A stretch of 64,000 nucleotides of DNA from Ganoderma boninense (lineage: Eukaryota; Basidiomycota; Agaricomycetes; Polyporales; Polyporaceae): the NCBI GenBank assembly GCA_002900995.3, contig CM035314.1:124001-188000 (forward strand). Direction: 5' to 3'. Positions 59,101 to 64,000 of this stretch are shown one piece after another. The notes under the pieces are model-generated. The model was not told the DNA's origin, made no database searches, and saw only the letters and a list, made by a program, of their open reading frames with translations. Made by a program: the position numbers and the translations under genes. Every line of letters begins with the position of its first letter. Position 1 is the stretch's first letter.

Positions 59101-61455
59101 GTCTGGGAGGAGGATGAATAAGAACACACAGCCTATAGCTGAAGTTCACCTGAAATGGAGTTGTGACATCTTGCCATTGCACATTGCACAACTGATGGAT
59201 ATCTGCTGGCTGCCACATGTCACTAATTGGTGGTGCCAGGTTGTTCCGAGCTGGACCACAACATACAAAGGCCCACATCACCACTGTTGCCATCCCTTAC
59301 GTCTCCTCTTTCCCTTCTTCCTACTTATTGTCCTGCGCCAGATGGTCAAGACCAGACATTCTTCTCAATGTCAATGTCAAAGATCCCTATGGTCTCCAAG
59401 GCATCAAGTCCACTTCCTCCTCAAGTCTCTCCATGTCCTTGTGGGGCTGCTTCTGTGAACTCTTTCTATAGTTATCTGGTGTTTATTTGGGCATCCCTGT
59501 TCTTTGTCACTATCTTTATCGCTTTCTGGCTGTGGTAGTTGAGGTTGTCTCTTGCCTGGTGCTTGTTTCTGTGTTGATGATCTCTGTATCTGTACGGGTC
59601 CCTCTGTCTCTGTCCTGTTCCACTGTTGGTCTGAGTTTTTGCCAGTCTTCTCATGCTCTCCTCTGCATTCTATCACTGTGCTCAATGTGAAGTTGTTCTC
59701 CTCACTATTACTGCTCCATCTCCCGCTGATAGGCCTGATGCCTCTCCATTCCCCCAAACCCCCGTTATGCCCCCACTTTTTGCACCAAGGAGCCCACGTC
59801 CTCAGGAGACACTTGACCTGTTCCCTATTCCAAACTCACGCCCCGGCATTACCCACAGCCCTCTATTTTCCCAGAGATGTATACAGTCTGGGGAACTGCT
59901 GTGAAAAGAACAGAACCAGCTAACCGGAAAAGAAGGAGGGAGTCACCGGGTGCTCGCTAATCACTACAAACCAATACCACAAAGGTCTAGGACTAGCAGG
60001 CTAGTGAGTCCAACAGTCGTGCATGTTGCGCAAAGGACGAAAAGGAAAATGAAAAGACCTCGGCGAGCGATGAGGCGAACACGATGGGGAAACAAAATGA
60101 CTCTCGGGTCCTGCGACGATGGACGGGTGACAACGTATGGGCGAATATGGTAATGACTCTCGGCGAGCCTGATATGATAGGAGACAAGCAATGCGAGTGA
60201 GCGAGCGAGACAAACGAGAAGTGAGAAGTCAACAGGGTGCTAAAATCTATATTGCCAAGACTAAGAACATCATCTATATATCAGTACAGGAAGGAAACCC
60301 TAGAAACTGACGGAAAAACCACAGGAAACAAACAATTGCCTACAGTGACCAATCATAGCAAGGGATGGCAAAGGTGAAGGAGAAAGTGGAGCGAACATGT
60401 CACAACCTGTCACCTTGGGGTGACCATCACAGGGCAACCAACGAGAACACGCGAGCGATCGACAAGTCGCAACCAGTCTGTGGAAGGCTCTGCCAATAGT
60501 GAAATACAAGCAAACAATCGAGGTAGCAAAACGATGTACTAGGCGCATACCGCAGCTGGTCCAACACAAAAAAGGGGCCTGAAGAGTGACCCATGAACCA
60601 CACCAGACCAATACAGGGGAGCAAAACACTGGACAAAACACCGAGCTTGACGAGGTGTAGTATCAGCCCGTGGGCGAGCGATGGAGTGGGCGACAGAGCG
60701 AGCGACCGGGAGAACAAATGAAGCCAAACAGAGTCAGCAAAGGCAAGAATAACAGGGCAATATATGGGACTGGAATACAGCCTATCGGAGTAGAAAACTG
60801 CCACAGTTTTTCGCGCCACACTTGGTCCGGCATCTTATCAGGACAAGTTATCTCTCGGTTCATCTTATTTTTCCCTTTATCTTATCTCCCTTTTTCTTTA
60901 TCTTATCTCTTCTTTTTATCTTATCTCTTTCTCTATCTTATCTGCTTCTTAGATCATTCTCTCACCTGCAACAGGTCCCGGGACCTGCCCTGAACTGATG
61001 GTCTGTGCGCCGTTCCCATGTAATATATAAAGGGCTGTGATGTGGGATCAAGAACCTCAGATTCTGTCTTCTGTTTTTCCCTCTCTTCCACTGTAGGCAG
61101 CCTAACAGCCCCTGCCCCTCTGCACCTTCTAGTCTAGGCAATCCATCATCTTTCCTTCTGTTGCCACCCTTTGTGTGCCCCATCAGTGAGCCCCTTTGTT
61201 TGTTTGTTTGGTGGCGCAGTCGATAGGCTGTGACATTAGACAAAATCTAACCCACAGGCCCCTGGCTTAGTGCCCCTACTAGCCAGCCGTCTTTCCTCTC
61301 CCTAGGAGTTTTATAAACATTTATCATCCCCTATCCCCTCCCCCTCCAAGGAGTTTGGTCTCCAGGAGTTTACCCATCACCACACTAAGAGGCACGGTCA
61401 CCTCCTAGTCCAGGAACAGATCTCCTGTGTACTTGTGGATTGTGCAGAGGATCAC
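59101..61455. other. Transposon-like debris, no intact gene
   Basis: Lower GC, CT-rich and unlike the genic regions. Short frames on the (+) strand (59114-59923) read proline- and serine-rich peptides (SSPLPPQVSPCPC) that could be remnants of a retroelement gag-like region, but no RT, integrase or protease motif is seen. A TATA-like ATATATAAAGGG occurs at about 61024. Confidence 0.4.
60861..60950 (+). repeat. TTATC-type pyrimidine-rich microsatellite
   Basis: Imperfect repeats of CTTTATCTTATCTC; at least five TATCTTATC cores in 90 bp. Confidence 0.8.
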
Positions 61456-61917
61456 TGTTATGACTGGCTGTCGAGTAAGATTAGGGAGGAGGCTTACGGG
61501 ACAAGCAAGGGCGTCGACAAACACTTGTGCAGCGAGAGCGGAGCAGGGCTCGACAGTCAGGCTGGAGACAAGATGTATTTGAGCAAGTAACTAACGAGCG
61601 AGAATACAGCGAGGCTTACCTGGAGACAAGAGGTCGAAACTGAGGTCTCCAGGTAGCGAAGTACAGGTCTTATATACATGTAACGGACAATGGGAACCGG
61701 GGACAATAGGTAACTATGGACACGGGAACCAGTGGAAGAACAATAGTATGTAGTACAATGACGACGGGAACAATGGGTGACAGGAGTTATTGTACTGCGA
61801 GAACAAGGGACGGGTTTGCTAAACAACGGAGGACAATAAGGACGACGCGGGAGGCAAACAGTCCAAAAAGGGAAAGAGAGACGCCGGGGTAGGCGCCGAG
61901 CGTGCCGTTCATGACAG
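61456..61917 (-). mobile_element. Possible solo LTR
   Basis: Read on the (-) strand, the segment begins TGTCATGAACGGC and ends GCCAGTCATAACA, giving imperfect TG...CA inverted ends. A TATATAAG box lies about 250 nt in, followed by the downstream sequence expected for R-U5. No 5-bp target duplication is visible at these limits and no internal retroelement sequence adjoins, so the call is tentative. Confidence 0.35.
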
Positions 61918-62284
61918 GGGCCGTCGGAATGAAGTGGAAGACGTCGGCAATGGTACAGACTTGGTTGATAGTTGTCGCAAGGTAGTTGACGACGTCCAGG
62001 AGACTCCTCTCGATTGCGGACACCTGCACAAACAACTTCTCCATCCCATCCTGGAAGGAGACGATGCCACCTGTGGTTTCCACCATTGTAATACAATAGC
62101 CCAGGTACCTGCAGTTAGCATTGTGTATTTGGTGCTCACTATTGTGATTGTTAAATACCTGGGAGGTTGTTTACAATGACAATGGTGGACAATTGTAAAT
62201 GCTACCTATGTTGTGGATTGTATATCCAGTACATTGTAGATCTACAACAGCTTGTATTGTAAAACCAGCTAAAAATGTGTATTA

Positions 62285-63198
62285 CAGAGATTGTATATCC
62301 AGGGCATTGTATATCTGGGGATTGTAATTCTGGAGATTGTACATCCGGGGCATTGTATATCTGGTGCATTGTATATCTGGGGTGCTATTAATTGTGAATC
62401 CAGGGATTGTAATTCTGGGGGATTGTATATCTGGTCCATTGTATATCCAGGGTGCTATTAATTGTGAATCCAGGGATTGTAATTCTGGGGGATTGTATAT
62501 CTGGTCCATTGTATACCCAGGGTGCTATTAATTGTGAATCCAGGAATTGTAATTCTGGCGCATTGTATATCTGGTGCATTGTATATCTGGGGTGCTATTA
62601 ATTGTAAATCCAGGGATTGTACATCCGGGGCATTGTACATCCGGGGCATTGTATACCCAGGGTGCTATAATTGTGAATCCAGGAATTGTAATTCTGGTGC
62701 ATTGTATATCCAGGGTGCTATTAATTGTGAATCCAGGAATTGTAATTCTGGTGCATTGTATATCTGGCGCATTGTATATCTGGGGTGCTATTAATTGTAA
62801 ATCCAGGGATTGTACATCCGGGGCATTGTACATCCGGGGCATTGTATACCCAGGGTGCTATTAATTGTGAATCCAGGAATTGTAATTCTGGTGCATTGTA
62901 TATCCAGGGTGCTATTAATTGTGAATCCAGGAATTGTAATTCTGGTGCATTGTATATCTGGCGCATTGTATATCTGGGGTGCTATTAATTGTAAATCCAG
63001 GGATTGTACATCCGGGGCATTGTACATCCGGGGCATTGTATATCTAGGGTGCTATTAATTGTGAATCCGGGGATTGTAATTCTGGGGGATTGTACATCTG
63101 GGGCATTGTATATCCAGGGTGCTATTAATTGTGAATCCAGGGATTGTAATTCTGGGGGATTGTACATCCGGGGCATTGTATATCCAGGGCATTGTTCA
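62285..63198. repeat. AT-rich satellite, period near 70 bp with ATTGTATATC subunits
   Basis: GGTGCTATTAATTGTGAATCC recurs at about 62391, 62451, 62521, 62591, 62713, 62783, 62853, 62907, 62977, 63048 and 63117. Within each unit shorter elements of the type GCATTGTATATCTGGG and GGATTGTAATTCTGGG alternate. Unit spacing is mostly 70 bp with shorter variants of 52-60. It is unlike any other DNA in the window. Confidence 0.9.
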
Positions 63199-63695
63199 AT
63201 TCAGCACTAGGGATTGTATTTATCATTGTCATTGTATATCCAGAGCTTGTCAAGCCAGTTATACAATAGTAAATGAACCCCCGGCAGGTAATCAGTGCTG
63301 CTCGCATTGGATACTTAATATAGCAGGCATACAGAACACCGGGAGGGAGCGTGCAGCGCCGGCCGCTTTCTATATTGGGGCATGCATACTGACCGCCGTG
63401 GGCAGGAAGCGCCAGCGACCAAGCGTAGTTGGCTCTTGAAGCCGCAGCAAGCTCAGGCCAATCGGATTTGGATGCAGAGCGCTCGCGCCCAAAGTGGGCA
63501 CAGCCCCCCTTCCGCCGCCAAGTAACGCCCACCTTGGAGGGGACATTCTCCACAGCAATTCCATGCACATATATTATTCGTGTTATACGGTAGACTAAAA
63601 GGAATGGAGTCGGGGTTGAAATGGAGGAGCAGCATCTACAGATCGTGATACAGGTTGAGGCCAAGCACTGGTAACGAATGCCGCAGTTCAAACGT

Positions 63696-64000
63696 TCAAG
63701 AGCTGGTCTTCTCCCTCTTGGAGGGACTACTGACCTCGTCGTTGGACGTAGCCAGGCGTTTGATTCCAGCACTTGCGGAAGGAGAACTACCAATTGCCAC
63801 TCCGTCGGGTTGTAGATCCTCTCGGTCACGGTCTCCGGCAGTGGGAACAGTGCTGGATGCTCGGTTGGGGACACAGCTGGGGTTGACCTGCATGACAGGC
63901 TGATGGGCGGCAGCTACGCCGTCACTAAGCTGGGGAACCGGTGATGAGACTGCAGGCGCACGCCGCTCAGTCAATGCGTTAGTTGTCGCAGGGGGAGGCG
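63696..64000 (-). CDS. Hypothetical protein, C-terminal part only (runs off the window)
   Basis: The frame is open from the right edge to a stop at 63696-63698, so the start lies outside. The ~100 residues visible are polar and disordered, ending with GIKRLATSNDEVSSPSKREK, which resembles a bipartite nuclear-localisation signal. No domain is recognised. Its end lies 0.5 kb from the satellite. Confidence 0.4.
   Translation of the reverse strand, partial: PPPATTNALTERRAPAVSSPVPQLSDGVAAAHQPVMQVNPSCVPNRASSTVPTAGDRDREDLQPDGVAIGSSPSASAGIKRLATSNDEVSSPSKREKTSS

Noticed and set aside
61205..61240. A-box-like TGGCGCAGTCG suggesting a tRNA or SINE
   Set aside because: No B box at a sensible distance and no cloverleaf; taken as chance within repeat debris.
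62285..63198. Repeated peptide frames (NAPDIQ-type) in the satellite
   Set aside because: Frames are open on both strands simply because the short unit lacks stops; no start context, splice sites or neighbouring exon.
62285..63198. CRISPR-like regular repeats
   Set aside because: Direct repeats without unique spacers in a eukaryotic genome; it is a satellite.

Overview
The window is nuclear DNA of a filamentous basidiomycete, most likely an agaricomycete of the polypore type. The evidence is many short introns (about 45-90 nt) with fungal splice sites, no operon structure, a eukaryotic tRNA-Glu, basidiomycete-type membrane-protein and Cys-rich receptor-like families, GH16 glucanases, and a pogo-type transposon. 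I rebuilt exon-intron models by hand. Most close perfectly in phase, and several are confirmed by paralogues inside the window.

Region 1 (1-23.6 kb) is an accessory multigene cluster in which two unrelated families are interleaved. Family M is a multi-pass membrane protein of unknown function: a partial copy at 1-906 (+), a complete copy at 1467-3204 (-), a complete copy at 16460-18064 (+), and decayed relics at about 18.9-19.4 kb (+) and 20.6-20.75 kb (-). Family S is a secreted-then-single-pass protein with a Cys-rich ectodomain: copies at 7919-9856, 11006-12815 and 21721-23605, all (+) and all with the same nine-exon plan. The block M(+)/M(-)/S seems to have been duplicated as a segment, and one daughter block lost its M genes. 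A complete 3,000-bp pogo/Tigger-like DNA transposon (4316-7315) has inserted into the first block.

Region 2 (24-49.7 kb) is more ordinary: a CK1-like protein kinase (24047-25582), a GH16 glucanase (25865-27424, -), a tRNA-derived SINE-like element, a DUF3533/SNG1 membrane protein with 10-nt and 6-nt micro-exons (29085-32486), an HNH-motif protein (-), tRNA-Glu(CTC) (-), a WDR48/UAF1-like deubiquitinase activator (34164-39520), a second GH16 glucanase with the same exon plan but opposite strand (40544-42068), a 14-exon urea carboxylase (42362-46863, -), a damaged beta-prism protein gene, and a disordered basic protein. The SNG1 and WDR48 genes each have one intron of about 1 kb among otherwise tiny introns, which suggests insertions.

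Region 3 (49.7-64 kb) is gene-poor and repeat-rich: a tandem array with a 176-177-bp period inside a larger duplication (53.0-54.15 kb), one intronless FAD-dependent monooxygenase (54388 to about 55.6 kb, -) without an in-frame ATG, a TTATC-type microsatellite, a possible solo LTR, an AT-rich satellite with a period near 70 bp (62.3-63.2 kb), and a partial gene running off the right edge.

Functionally, the two GH16 enzymes fit cell-wall or storage glucan turnover, urea carboxylase fits nitrogen use, and WDR48 fits ubiquitin control. The M/S cluster looks like a fast-evolving surface-protein locus. No single metabolic pathway ties the window together.
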